This document shows, in pieces, positions 34,057 to 42,294 of a stretch of 64,000 bases of DNA. The position numbers and the translations under genes were made by a program. The notes below the pieces were generated by a model, which saw nothing but the letters and a program-made list of their open reading frames with translations, made no database searches and was not told the origin of the DNA. Positions within the stretch are counted from its first letter, which is position 1, and each line of letters starts with the position of its first letter. The DNA comes from Flavobacterium cutihirudinis (GTDB lineage: Bacteria; Bacteroidota; Bacteroidia; Flavobacteriales; Flavobacteriaceae), in NCBI RefSeq assembly GCF_003385895.1, contig NZ_QRDQ01000012.1, forward strand, positions 186,001-250,000, given 5' to 3'.

Positions 34057-34482
34057 TTATGCTTCGAAATCTCTAGCAACGACGAATTTAGTTTTTACTG
34101 GAAGTTTCTGAGCTGCAAGACGTAACGCCTCTTTTGCAACTGACAATGGAACTCCTCCAACTTCAAACATAATTCTTCCTGGTTTAACAACAGCAGCCCA
34201 ATACTCAACTGCTCCTTTACCTTTACCCATACGTACTTCAAGAGGTTTCTTAGTGATAGGTTTGTCTGGAAATATTTTAATCCATAATTGTCCCTCTCTC
34301 TTCATGTAACGAGTTGCAGCGATACGTGCAGCTTCGATTTGACGAGAAGTTAAGAACATTCCATCTTCATGTACAGATTTAATACCAAACATTCCATTAG
34401 AAAGTTCATGCCCTCTTTGAGAGTTACCTTTCATCTTACCTTTTTGTACCTTACGGTATTTTGTTCTTTTAGGCTGTAACAT
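34057..34482 (-). CDS. rplP: 50S ribosomal protein L16
   Basis: 141 residues: MLQPKRTKYRKVQKGKMKGN, EAARIAATRYMKREGQLWIK, PDKPITKKPLEVRMGKGKGA and PGRIMFEVGGV. L16 organises the A-site tRNA region of the 50S subunit. The methylatable arginine in the RMGKGKG loop is kept. It lies 19 bp after rpsC. Confidence 0.98.
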   Translation of the reverse strand: MLQPKRTKYRKVQKGKMKGNSQRGHELSNGMFGIKSVHEDGMFLTSRQIEAARIAATRYMKREGQLWIKIFPDKPITKKPLEVRMGKGKGAVEYWAAVVKPGRIMFEVGGVPLSVAKEALRLAAQKLPVKTKFVVARDFEA

Positions 34483-34501
34483 TTTTCTTTAGTTTAAAAA
34501 T

Positions 34502-35263
34502 TTACTTTCTTTTACGAGCGTCTGGTTTACCACCTTTGTTAAAAGGTTTTCTATCTCCTCTTGGAGAATCTCCACCTTTACCACCACCAGTTCCAGATTG
34601 TTTTTTATCCATTCCTGCAAGTGGAGAAAGATCTCTTTTTCCGTAAACCTCACCTTTCATGATCCATACTTTGATACCCATTCTACCATAAGTAGTGTGA
34701 GCTTCAGCCAAAGCATAGTCAATATCAGCTCTGAAAGTTGATAGAGGAATCCTACCTTCTTTGAAACCTTCTGAACGCGCCATCTCAGCACCATTCAAAC
34801 GACCAGAAATCAAAACTTTGATACCTTCAGCGTTCATACGCATAGAAGCAGCAATAGCCATTTTGATTGCACGTCTGTAAGAAATACGGCTTTCGATTTG
34901 ACGAGCGATGCTTGTCGCCACAAGATAAGCATCTAACTCAGGTCTTTTAATTTCAAAGATGTTGATTTGAACCTCTTTGTCAGTAACTTTCTTAAGTTCT
35001 TCTTTTAACTTGTCTACCTCTTGTCCACCTTTTCCGATAATGATACCAGGTCTAGCAGTAGTGATAGTAACGGTTACAAGTTTCAAAGTTCTCTCGATGA
35101 TTACTTTTGATACACTAGCTTTTGATAAACGAGCATGGATATACTTTCTGATTTTGTGATCTTCAGCTAATTTATCGCCGTAATCATTTCCACCATACCA
35201 GTTTGAGTCCCATCCTCTGATGATACCAAGTCTATTTCCAATTGGATTTGTCTTTTGTCCCAT
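34502..35263 (-). CDS. rpsC: 30S ribosomal protein S3 with Gly/Lys-rich tail
   Basis: 253 residues. It has an N-terminal KH domain with PGIIIGKGGQEVDKL and the C-terminal S3 domain (RLNGAEMARSEGFKEGRIPL, YGRMGIKVWIMKGE). About 35 residues of Gly/Lys/Arg-rich disordered tail follow (after SPLAGMDKKQSGTGGGKGG). S3 lines the mRNA entry channel. It lies 5 bp after rplV. Confidence 0.98.
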   Translation of the reverse strand: MGQKTNPIGNRLGIIRGWDSNWYGGNDYGDKLAEDHKIRKYIHARLSKASVSKVIIERTLKLVTVTITTARPGIIIGKGGQEVDKLKEELKKVTDKEVQINIFEIKRPELDAYLVATSIARQIESRISYRRAIKMAIAASMRMNAEGIKVLISGRLNGAEMARSEGFKEGRIPLSTFRADIDYALAEAHTTYGRMGIKVWIMKGEVYGKRDLSPLAGMDKKQSGTGGGKGGDSPRGDRKPFNKGGKPDARKRK

Positions 35264-35268
35264 GCTGC

Positions 35269-35682
35269 TTAAGAATTGCTTTGTGTGTTATTGATAGCTC
35301 CAAGCACGATTGTTACGTGATTAGAACGTTTTCTGATTCTGTGTGCACGACCTTGTGGAGCTGGACGAAGTCTTTTCAACATCATTCCACCATCTACTCT
35401 GATCTCTTTAACAAATAAACCAGCTTCTTCTAAATTACCTTCACTATTTTTTTGCTCCCAGTTGTTGATTGCAGATAATAATAGTTTTTCTAATTTTCTT
35501 GAAGCTTCTTTAGAACTGAATCTTAAAATGTTAAGTGCTCTTTCTACCTTCTGACCTCTTACCAAGTCCGCTACTAAGCGCATTTTTCTAGGTGAAGTAG
35601 GGCAGTTATTCAATTTTGCGAAAGCAATAGACTTATTAGCCTCTTTTCTCGCATCTGCTGTTTCTCTTTTACGAACTCCCAT
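35269..35682 (-). CDS. rplV: 50S ribosomal protein L22
   Basis: 137 residues: AKLNNCPTSPRKMRLVADLV, then the tunnel-lining beta-hairpin region (GMMLKRLRPAPQGRAHRIRK). The extended N-terminus (GVRKRETADARKEANKSIAF) is typical of this phylum. It lies 6 bp after rpsS. Confidence 0.97.
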   Translation of the reverse strand: MGVRKRETADARKEANKSIAFAKLNNCPTSPRKMRLVADLVRGQKVERALNILRFSSKEASRKLEKLLLSAINNWEQKNSEGNLEEAGLFVKEIRVDGGMMLKRLRPAPQGRAHRIRKRSNHVTIVLGAINNTQSNS

Positions 35683-35688
35683 TGCTTC

Positions 35689-35967
35689 TTATTTTTTACC
35701 TTTATTTTTTGCTCCAGCATGACCTCTAAAAGATCTAGTTGGTGAAAACTCTCCTAATTTGTGACCTACCATGTTTTCTGTTACGTAAACTGGTACAAAT
35801 TGACGACCGTTATGAACTGCGATAGTTTGTCCAACGAAATCCGGAGTAATCATAGAAGCTCTAGACCAAGTCTTTACTACTCCATTTTTACCACTTTCTA
35901 CGTTTTCTTGAACTTTCTTGTCTAATTTATAATGAACGAAAGGTCCTTTTTTTAATGAACGTGCCAT
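35689..35967 (-). CDS. rpsS: 30S ribosomal protein S19
   Basis: 92 residues: ARSLKKGPFVHYKLDKKVQE, TWSRASMITPDFVGQTIAVH, and FSPTRSFRGHAGAKNKGKK. It sits in the 30S head with S13. It lies 6 bp after rplB. Confidence 0.98.
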   Translation of the reverse strand: MARSLKKGPFVHYKLDKKVQENVESGKNGVVKTWSRASMITPDFVGQTIAVHNGRQFVPVYVTENMVGHKLGEFSPTRSFRGHAGAKNKGKK

Positions 35968-35973
35968 ATCTTA

Positions 35974-36798
35974 TTATTTCTTTCTACGTTCTACGATATA
36001 CTTGTTACTCGGGTTTTTCTTAGAACGAGTTCTGTAACCTTTAGCTGGCAATCCGTTTCTTGAACGTGGGTGCCCTCCAGAAGAACGTCCTTCACCACCT
36101 CCCATAGGGTGATCAACAGGGTTCATCGCTACTGGTCTAGTTCTAGGTCTTCTTCCTAACCATCTTGTTCTACCTGCTTTTCCAGATACAACTAATTGGT
36201 GGTCAGAGTTAGAAACAGCTCCAATTGTAGCCGAACAAGTTAACAAGATTAATCTTGTTTCACCAGATGGCATTTTAATTGTTGCATATTTCCCGTCTCT
36301 TGCCATTAACTGAGCAAAAGTTCCAGCTGAACGAGCAATAACTGCTCCTTGCCCTGGACGTAACTCAATACAAGATATAACAGTTCCAAGAGGAATTCTG
36401 CTTAAAGGCAATGTATTACCAATTTCAGGTTGAGATTCTGGACCAGAAACTAATTTCTGACCAACTTTCAATCCGTTTTGAGCAATTACATAAGTTTTCT
36501 CTCCATCAGCGTAAGCTAATAAAGCGATAAATGCAGTACGATTTGGATCGTATTCGATTGATTTCACTGTAGCCGGAATTCCGTCTTTAGTTCTTTTGAA
36601 ATCAACAATACGATATCTCTGCTTGTGACCACCACCCGTATAACGCATGGTCATCTTTCCTTGACTATTTCTACCTCCAGAGTTTTTTATCGGCGCTATC
36701 AAAGAGCGTTCCGGCTTATCAGTTGTAATGGCGTCATAACCATTCACAACTCTAAATCGCTGACCTGGGGTAATAGGTTTTAATTTTCTTACTGACAT
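35974..36798 (-). CDS. rplB: 50S ribosomal protein L2
   Basis: 274 residues: RKLKPITPGQRFRVVNGYDA, GGRNSQGKMTMRYTGGGHKQ, and the conserved C-terminal MNPVDHPMGGGEGRSSGGHP containing the histidine region important for peptidyl transfer. L2 is a primary 23S binder near the catalytic centre and forms an intersubunit bridge. It lies 9 bp after rplW. Confidence 0.98.
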   Translation of the reverse strand: MSVRKLKPITPGQRFRVVNGYDAITTDKPERSLIAPIKNSGGRNSQGKMTMRYTGGGHKQRYRIVDFKRTKDGIPATVKSIEYDPNRTAFIALLAYADGEKTYVIAQNGLKVGQKLVSGPESQPEIGNTLPLSRIPLGTVISCIELRPGQGAVIARSAGTFAQLMARDGKYATIKMPSGETRLILLTCSATIGAVSNSDHQLVVSGKAGRTRWLGRRPRTRPVAMNPVDHPMGGGEGRSSGGHPRSRNGLPAKGYRTRSKKNPSNKYIVERRKK

Positions 36799-36807
36799 TT
36801 TTCTATC

Positions 36808-37098
36808 TTAGATATTGTTGTAAAAATCAATTGTTTCTCCTTCTTGTACTTGAACAATCGCTTTTTTAATTGCATTTGTCTTTCCACTGATTAAACCACT
36901 TTTAGTGTATTTAGTAGATCTGTCTGGTCTCACATTCATAGTGTTAACAGAAACGATAGTTACTCCATAAGCAGCTTCAACAGCTTTCTTAATCTGAACT
37001 TTGTTCGCTTTTTTGTCAACAACGAATCCAAAACGGTTTAGAACTTCACTTTCTTTGGTTACTTTTTCCGTTACTATAGGTCTGATAATGATGCTCAT
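36808..37098 (-). CDS. rplW: 50S ribosomal protein L23
   Basis: 96 residues: IIIRPIVTEKVTKESEVLNR, FVVDKKANKVQIKKAVEAAY and VNTMNVRPDRSTKYT. L23 is the chaperone and SRP docking protein at the tunnel exit. It lies 7 bp after rplD. Confidence 0.97.
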   Translation of the reverse strand: MSIIIRPIVTEKVTKESEVLNRFGFVVDKKANKVQIKKAVEAAYGVTIVSVNTMNVRPDRSTKYTKSGLISGKTNAIKKAIVQVQEGETIDFYNNI

Positions 37099-37105
37099 AT
37101 TCCTA

Positions 37106-37735
37106 TTATTTACTTAAATTTTCTTCAATTAACTCTAAAGAACCTTCCAAAAGCACTAAATTATTAGCGTTTAATATTGCGTAAGTGCTTAATTCTGAGC
37201 TAGTTACGACGTTTGAAGCCTTTAAATTACGTGACGACAAATATACGTTTTTATTTGACTCACCCAATACAAATAGAGATTTTTTATTTTCTAACCCTAA
37301 AGCTTTCAAAACGTTAATGAAATTTTTAGTGTTTGGCGCTTCAAAATTAAAGTCTTCAAGAACAACAATATTTGCTTCTTTTGCTTTGATTGAGAAAGCT
37401 GATTTTCTAGCCAATCTTTTTAAGCTTTTATTCAATTTAAATGAATAACTTCTTGGTCTTGGCCCGAAAACTGTTCCACCACCTTTAAACAAAGGATTCT
37501 TAACACTTCCTGCACGTGCAGTACCAGTTCCTTTTTGTTTTTTAATCTTACGCGTACTTCCAGTTACTTCAGCTCTTTCTTTAGCTTTGTGAGTACCTTG
37601 TCTTTGATTAGCAAGATATTGCTTAACATCAAGATATACTGCGTGATTGTTTGGTTCAATTGCGAATACTGAATCAGAAAGTTGAACTTTTCTACCAGTA
37701 TCTTTTCCGTTGAAATCTAATACTTTTACTTCCAT
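37106..37735 (-). CDS. rplD: 50S ribosomal protein L4
   Basis: 209 residues from the ATG at 37735 (MEVKVLDFNGKDTGRKVQLS). A longer reading to 37780 overlaps rplC and does not look like L4. The tunnel-lining loop TGSTRKIKKQKGTGTARAGS and FGPRPRSYSFKLNKSLKRLA are intact. The start codon overlaps the rplC stop by one base (TAATG), indicating translational coupling. In E. coli L4 autoregulates the S10 operon; whether it does so here is unknown. Confidence 0.97.
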   Translation of the reverse strand: MEVKVLDFNGKDTGRKVQLSDSVFAIEPNNHAVYLDVKQYLANQRQGTHKAKERAEVTGSTRKIKKQKGTGTARAGSVKNPLFKGGGTVFGPRPRSYSFKLNKSLKRLARKSAFSIKAKEANIVVLEDFNFEAPNTKNFINVLKALGLENKKSLFVLGESNKNVYLSSRNLKASNVVTSSELSTYAILNANNLVLLEGSLELIEENLSK

Positions 37736-38352
37736 TACTTCTGAATGATTACGTAAGAGTTTTTGTGCCCAGGAATACACCCTTTAACAACAAGTAGGTT
37801 CTTATCAGCAACTACTTTTAAAACTCTAAGGTTTTGAACTTTTACATTTTCTCCTCCCATTCTTCCAGCCATACGCATTCCTTTGAATACTCTAGATGGA
37901 TAAGAAGAAGCTCCTACAGAACCTGGCGCTCTTAAACGGTTGTGCTGACCATGAGTAGCTTGTCCAACACCACCAAAACCGTGACGTTTAACAACACCTT
38001 GGAAACCTTTACCTTTAGACACACCTTGTACATCTACAAATTCTCCTTCTTCAAAAATAGAAACATCAATAAGATCTCCTAATTTTTGTTCAGTTGCAAA
38101 ATCTTGGAATTCAACGACTTTTTTCTTAGCAACAGTTCCAGCTTTTTTAAAGTGACCTAAAGCCGCTTTAGTAGAATGTTTCTCGTTTTTGTCATCGAAA
38201 CCAAGTTGCAACGCTTCGTACCCGTCAACACCTTTGGTTCTGACTTGGGTAACAACGCATGGACCAGCTTCGATTACTGTACAAGGAATGTTTTTCCCGT
38301 TTTCATCGAAAATACTTGTCATGCCGATTTTCTTACCAATTAACCCAGACAT
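37735..38352 (-). CDS. rplC: 50S ribosomal protein L3
   Basis: 205 residues: SGLIGKKIGMTSIFDENGKN, the KGKGFQGVVKRHGFGGVGQA block with the methylatable glutamine region, and GSVGASSYPSRVFKGMRMAG. It is the first gene of the S10-spc-alpha cluster here, because rpsJ lies upstream behind a terminator. It is driven by the promoter at 38422-38453, with a leader of about 65 nt. Confidence 0.98.
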   Translation of the reverse strand: MSGLIGKKIGMTSIFDENGKNIPCTVIEAGPCVVTQVRTKGVDGYEALQLGFDDKNEKHSTKAALGHFKKAGTVAKKKVVEFQDFATEQKLGDLIDVSIFEEGEFVDVQGVSKGKGFQGVVKRHGFGGVGQATHGQHNRLRAPGSVGASSYPSRVFKGMRMAGRMGGENVKVQNLRVLKVVADKNLLVVKGCIPGHKNSYVIIQK

Positions 38353-38421
38353 AAATATTAATTATTAATTACTAAAATTCCCTTCAATTTGAAAATAACA
38401 GAAATTTCCAAACAGGGAGTG

Positions 38422-38453
38422 CAAAAGTAGACATTAAAATTGAATATACCAAA
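38422..38453 (-). promoter_or_regulatory. Promoter of the rplC-rplQ ribosomal operon (TTTG-N20-TACTTTTG)
   Basis: On the minus strand TTTG (38453-38450), a 20-nt spacer and TACTTTTG (38429-38422), followed by GCA. This is a full match to the Bacteroidota consensus. Transcription would start near 38417. Confidence 0.8.
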
Positions 38454-38708
38454 CGGTTATAAAAATTAAATCGCTCATAATCAAAATCCAAGCTCCAAAA
38501 TGAAACCAAAAACAACTTTGCATATCTCAAAATTTGAAACTTTTTTTTTAATCTTTAGACAATTCAGACTTAACAATTACTTAATAAAATTGAAATAAAA
38601 AACTTTCGCACCTCCTTAAAACAAAGGACTTTATACAAATTCAAAAGACCACAAAAATCGCGAAACACTTAAAAAATCAGCGAATCAAAACCTTCTTTCA
38701 AAAACAAA

Positions 38709-38738
38709 AAAAGCGAGACATTTCTGTCTCGCTTTTTA
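38709..38738 (-). terminator. Terminator downstream of rpsJ
   Basis: A 13-bp stem (AAAAAGCGAGACA / TGTCTCGCTTTTT) with a TTTC loop, 21 bp past the rpsJ stop, with T-rich continuation on the minus strand. It ends the rpsL-rpsG-fusA-rpsJ transcript. Confidence 0.85.
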
Positions 38739-38758
38739 TATAAAAAAAATATAAAAAA

Positions 38759-39064
38759 TTATACTTTTATCTCTACTTCTACTCCACTTGGCAATTCAAG
38801 TTTCATTAAAGCATCAATAGTTTTAGATGAAGATGAATAAATATCAATCAATCTCTTGTATGACATTACTTCAAATTGCTCTCTCGCTTTTTTGTTAACG
38901 TGCGGAGAACGTAATACAGTGAAAAGTTTTTTGTGAGTTGGCAACGGAATTGGACCTGTTACAACTGCTCCAGTAGTTTTTACTGTTTTTACGATCTTTT
39001 CAGCAGATTTATCTACCAACATGTGATCGTAAGATTTTAGTTTTATTCTGATTTTTTGACTCAT
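38759..39064 (-). CDS. rpsJ: 30S ribosomal protein S10
   Basis: 101 residues: QKIRIKLKSYDHMLVDKSAE, PTHKKLFTVLRSPHVNKKAR and the RLIDIYSSSSKTIDAL end. S10 is part of the 30S head and, as NusE, of antitermination complexes. It is co-transcribed behind fusA (11-bp spacer) and cut off from rplC by a terminator and a new promoter. Confidence 0.98.
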   Translation of the reverse strand: MSQKIRIKLKSYDHMLVDKSAEKIVKTVKTTGAVVTGPIPLPTHKKLFTVLRSPHVNKKAREQFEVMSYKRLIDIYSSSSKTIDALMKLELPSGVEVEIKV

Positions 39065-39075
39065 TTTCTTAAGAA

Positions 39076-41232
39076 TTAAGCGTTACCTTTTGCTTTTTTA
39101 ATTACCGCTTCTGAAATATTAGAAGGCGTTTCTGCATAGTGAGAAAACTCCATTGTTGAAGTTGCTCTACCAGAAGACAATGTTCTTAATGTTGTTACAT
39201 AACCAAACATTTCTGATAAAGGCACATCAGCTTTGATAGTTTTAGCTCCATTTCTGTCACCCATATCATTAACCTGACCTCTACGACGGTTCAAGTCACC
39301 TACGATATCACCCATGTTTTCTTCTGGAGTGATAACTTCGATTTTCATGATTGGCTCAAGAATAACAGCTCCAGCAGCACGTCCAGATTCTTTATAACCC
39401 ATTCTTGCAGCTAACTCAAAAGATAATGCATCAGAATCCACAGGATGGAAAGACCCATCAGTTAAAGTTACTTTCAAACTATCCACAGCATATCCTGCCA
39501 ATGGACCAGTTTTCATAGCTTCTCTAAATCCTTTTTCAACAGCAGGGATATATTCTTTAGGAACGTTACCACCTTTTACAGCATTGATAAATTGTAATCC
39601 AACTGGAACTTTACCATCAACTTCATCAGCAGGCTCAATTGTAAATACGATATCACCGAATTTACCACGACCTCCAGATTGTTTCTTGTAAGTCTCTCTA
39701 TGTGTTGCAGATCTTGTAAACGCTTCTTTATACTCAACTTGAGGCTCACCTTGGTTCACTTCAACTTTAAATTCACGTTTCATACGATCTACTAAGATAT
39801 CTAAGTGAAGCTCACCCATACCTGAAATAATAGTTTGACCAGAAGCCTCATCAGTTCTAACTGTAAATGTTGGATCCTCCTCAGCTAATTTAGCTAAAGC
39901 CATACCCATTTTATCAACGTCAGCTTTTGTTTTTGGCTCAATAGCAATACCAATTACAGGATCTGGGAATTTCATAGATTCCAAGATAATTGGATTCTTT
40001 TCATCACAAAGCGTATCTCCTGTTTTAATATCTTTAAATCCAACAGCAGCACCAATATCTCCAGCCTCAATAAATTCGATTGGATTTTGTTTATTAGCAT
40101 GCATTTGGTAAATACGAGAAATTCTTTCTTTGTTACCAGAACGAGTATTTAAAACATAAGAACCAGCATCTAAACGTCCAGAGTAAGCACGGAAGAAAGC
40201 TAAACGACCTACGAATGGGTCAGTAGCAATTTTAAATGCTAAAGCAGCGAATGGCTCTTTAACATCTGGCTTACGCAAGATTTTAGTTTGATCTTCTTCT
40301 AATAAATCAGCATCATCAGGGTGAATTCCTTCAATACCTTCTTTATCTAATGGAGATGGTAAATATTTACAAACTGCATCCAACATAAATTGAACACCTT
40401 TGTTTTTGAAAGACGAACCAGCAAGCATTGGGATAATTGCCATATCAATAGTAGCAGCTCTTAATGCATTGTTGATTTCTTCCTCTGTAATAGAGTTTTC
40501 ATCTTCCATGTATTTATCTAAAAGATTCTCGTCGTAAGTAGCAATCTCTTCGATAAGGATAGAACGATATTGTCTAACTTCGTCTACCATATCAGCAGGA
40601 ATATCAACAATATCAAAAGTAGCCCCTTGAGTCTCATCATGCCATACAATAGCTTGATTTTTAACTAAGTCAACAATACCTTTAAAATCTGCTTCATCAC
40701 CAATAGGCAAAGTAATTGCAACCGCATTCGATTTCAACATATCTTTAACCTGTCCGCATACTCCTAAAAAGTTAGCACCTTGACGGTCCATTTTGTTTAC
40801 GAATCCCATACGAGGAACTCTATATTGATCAGCAAGTCTCCAGTTAGTTTCTGATTGAGGCTCAACACCATCAACAGCACTAAACAAGAAAACCAAACCA
40901 TCAAGTACACGTAAAGAACGGTTTACCTCTACAGTAAAGTCAACGTGTCCAGGAGTATCAATAATATTAAAGTGATAAGGCAATGATTCCGGAAGAGTCT
41001 TACCTTGCTCAGTTGGAAAGTTCCAAGTACAAGTTGTAGCAGCAGAAGTAATTGTAATACCTCTTTCTTGCTCTTGTGCCATCCAGTCCATTGTTGCAGC
41101 ACCATCGTGCACCTCACCAATTTTATGTGACTTTCCAGTGTAAAAAAGAATACGCTCAGTTGTTGTTGTTTTACCAGCATCAATGTGAGCAGCAATCCCG
41201 ATATTTCTTGTATATTTTAAATCTCTAGCCAT
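39076..41232 (-). CDS. fusA: Elongation factor G
   Basis: 718 residues with all five EF-G domains. G1 is AHIDAGKTTTTERI, G3 DTPGHVDF, G4 NKMDRQ; domain IV contains the GGRGKFGDIVF and SFHPVDSDALSFELAARMGY blocks. It drives translocation by GTP hydrolysis. It lies between rpsG (10 bp) and rpsJ (11 bp). tuf, the usual next gene in enterobacteria, is absent here. Confidence 0.98.
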   Translation of the reverse strand: MARDLKYTRNIGIAAHIDAGKTTTTERILFYTGKSHKIGEVHDGAATMDWMAQEQERGITITSAATTCTWNFPTEQGKTLPESLPYHFNIIDTPGHVDFTVEVNRSLRVLDGLVFLFSAVDGVEPQSETNWRLADQYRVPRMGFVNKMDRQGANFLGVCGQVKDMLKSNAVAITLPIGDEADFKGIVDLVKNQAIVWHDETQGATFDIVDIPADMVDEVRQYRSILIEEIATYDENLLDKYMEDENSITEEEINNALRAATIDMAIIPMLAGSSFKNKGVQFMLDAVCKYLPSPLDKEGIEGIHPDDADLLEEDQTKILRKPDVKEPFAALAFKIATDPFVGRLAFFRAYSGRLDAGSYVLNTRSGNKERISRIYQMHANKQNPIEFIEAGDIGAAVGFKDIKTGDTLCDEKNPIILESMKFPDPVIGIAIEPKTKADVDKMGMALAKLAEEDPTFTVRTDEASGQTIISGMGELHLDILVDRMKREFKVEVNQGEPQVEYKEAFTRSATHRETYKKQSGGRGKFGDIVFTIEPADEVDGKVPVGLQFINAVKGGNVPKEYIPAVEKGFREAMKTGPLAGYAVDSLKVTLTDGSFHPVDSDALSFELAARMGYKESGRAAGAVILEPIMKIEVITPEENMGDIVGDLNRRRGQVNDMGDRNGAKTIKADVPLSEMFGYVTTLRTLSSGRATSTMEFSHYAETPSNISEAVIKKAKGNA

Positions 41233-41242
41233 TTCTTACGAA

Positions 41243-41719
41243 TTAAAATCTAAAGTGAGAGAATGCTTTGTTAGCTTCTGCCATTTTGTGAGTATCCATT
41301 CTTTTCTTAACCGCAGCACCCTCTTCTTTAGCCGCAGCTAAACATTCTGAAGCTAAACGCTGTGCCATAGATTTTTCATTTCTTCTTCTTGAATAAAGTA
41401 TTAACCACTTCATTGCCATAGAAATTTTTCTGTCTGGACGAATCTGCATTGGAATTTGGAATGTAGCTCCACCAACTCTACGGCTACGTACTTCTACGTG
41501 AGGCATAACGTTTGTTAAAGCATCTTTCCAGATCTCTAATGAAGTCTTCTCATCATTTTGCTTTTTAGTTTCGATGATATCAATTGCATCATAAAATACT
41601 TTAAAAGCTGTAGATTTCTTACCATCCCACATTAAGTTGTTCACAAAACGCGTTACTAATTGGTCATTAAACCTTGGATCCGGTAAAAGTGGTCTTTTCT
41701 TTGCCGCTCTTTTTCTCAT
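41243..41719 (-). CDS. rpsG: 30S ribosomal protein S7
   Basis: 158 residues: RKRAAKKRPLLPDPRFNDQL, VEVRSRRVGGATFQIPMQIR and MAQRLASECLAAAKEEGAAV. S7 nucleates assembly of the 30S head and contacts the E-site tRNA. It follows rpsL by 24 bp. Confidence 0.98.
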   Translation of the reverse strand: MRKRAAKKRPLLPDPRFNDQLVTRFVNNLMWDGKKSTAFKVFYDAIDIIETKKQNDEKTSLEIWKDALTNVMPHVEVRSRRVGGATFQIPMQIRPDRKISMAMKWLILYSRRRNEKSMAQRLASECLAAAKEEGAAVKKRMDTHKMAEANKAFSHFRF

Positions 41720-41743
41720 GTCTTTTTCTTAAAAGTTTTTAAA

Positions 41744-42127
41744 TTACTTTTTTGCTTCTTTTGGGCGTTTAGCACCGTACTTAGATCTTCTTTGCGTTCT
41801 TCCTGCAACACCTGACGTGTCAAGCGCTCCACGAACGATATGATATCTAACACCTGGTAAATCTTTTACCCTTCCACCTCGCACTAATACTATCGAGTGC
41901 TCTTGTAGATTATGTCCTTCTCCAGGGATGTAAGCATTCACCTCATTACCATTTGTCAAACGTACACGCGCAACTTTACGCATTGCAGAGTTTGGTTTTT
42001 TTGGTGTAGTAGTGTAAACACGCGTACAAACCCCTCTTCTTTGAGGACAAGAATCTAAAGCAACCGATTTACTCTTCTTAGTGATCTGAGTTCTTCCTGT
42101 TCTTACTAATTGTTGAATTGTTGGCAT
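41744..42127 (-). CDS. rpsL: 30S ribosomal protein S12
   Basis: 127 residues: PTIQQLVRTGRTQITKKSKS, the decoding-centre loops TTPKKPNSAMRKVARVRLTN and PGVRYHIVRGALD. The lysine in PKKPNSA and the PGVRYH loop have the wild-type, streptomycin-sensitive form. It is the first gene of the str operon, behind the promoter at 42181-42211. Confidence 0.98.
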   Translation of the reverse strand: MPTIQQLVRTGRTQITKKSKSVALDSCPQRRGVCTRVYTTTPKKPNSAMRKVARVRLTNGNEVNAYIPGEGHNLQEHSIVLVRGGRVKDLPGVRYHIVRGALDTSGVAGRTQRRSKYGAKRPKEAKK

Positions 42128-42180
42128 AATTAATACTAAAAATTATTATGTTTATTAAATTCCCGCTTTTTACGGGGTTG

Positions 42181-42211
42181 CAAATGTATAAAATATTTTT
42201 CACTATACAAA
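42181..42211 (-). promoter_or_regulatory. Promoter of the rpsL operon (TTTG-N19-TACATTTG)
   Basis: On the minus strand TTTG (42211-42208), a 19-nt spacer and TACATTTG (42188-42181), followed by CA. It gives a leader of about 50 nt that carries a short GC-rich hairpin (CCCG / CGGG, 42162-42176). Confidence 0.8.
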
Positions 42212-42294
42212 CGTTAATTCATTAATTTTCAAGAACATTATTTAGACTTATGATTTTACAAACAAACAATAGATATTTGCAATACTTTTAATAA

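Larger units (their letters stand above)
38353..38758. other. 406-bp intergenic region between rpsJ and rplC
   Basis: The longest gene-free stretch in the window. It holds the rpsJ terminator (38709-38738) at one end and the rplC promoter (38422-38453) with its leader at the other. The middle, about 38460-38700, is very A-rich on the plus strand with no ORF, tRNA-like fold or clear repeat. Confidence 0.8.

Noticed and set aside
37736..37780. N-terminal extension of L4
   Set aside because: It overlaps the end of rplC and has no L4 similarity. The ATG at 37735 overlaps the rplC stop as TAATG, a typical coupled start.
38460..38700. Possible small RNA or tRNA in the long rpsJ-rplC spacer
   Set aside because: The stretch is A-rich, has no cloverleaf, no stable hairpin and no promoter of its own beyond the one assigned to rplC.
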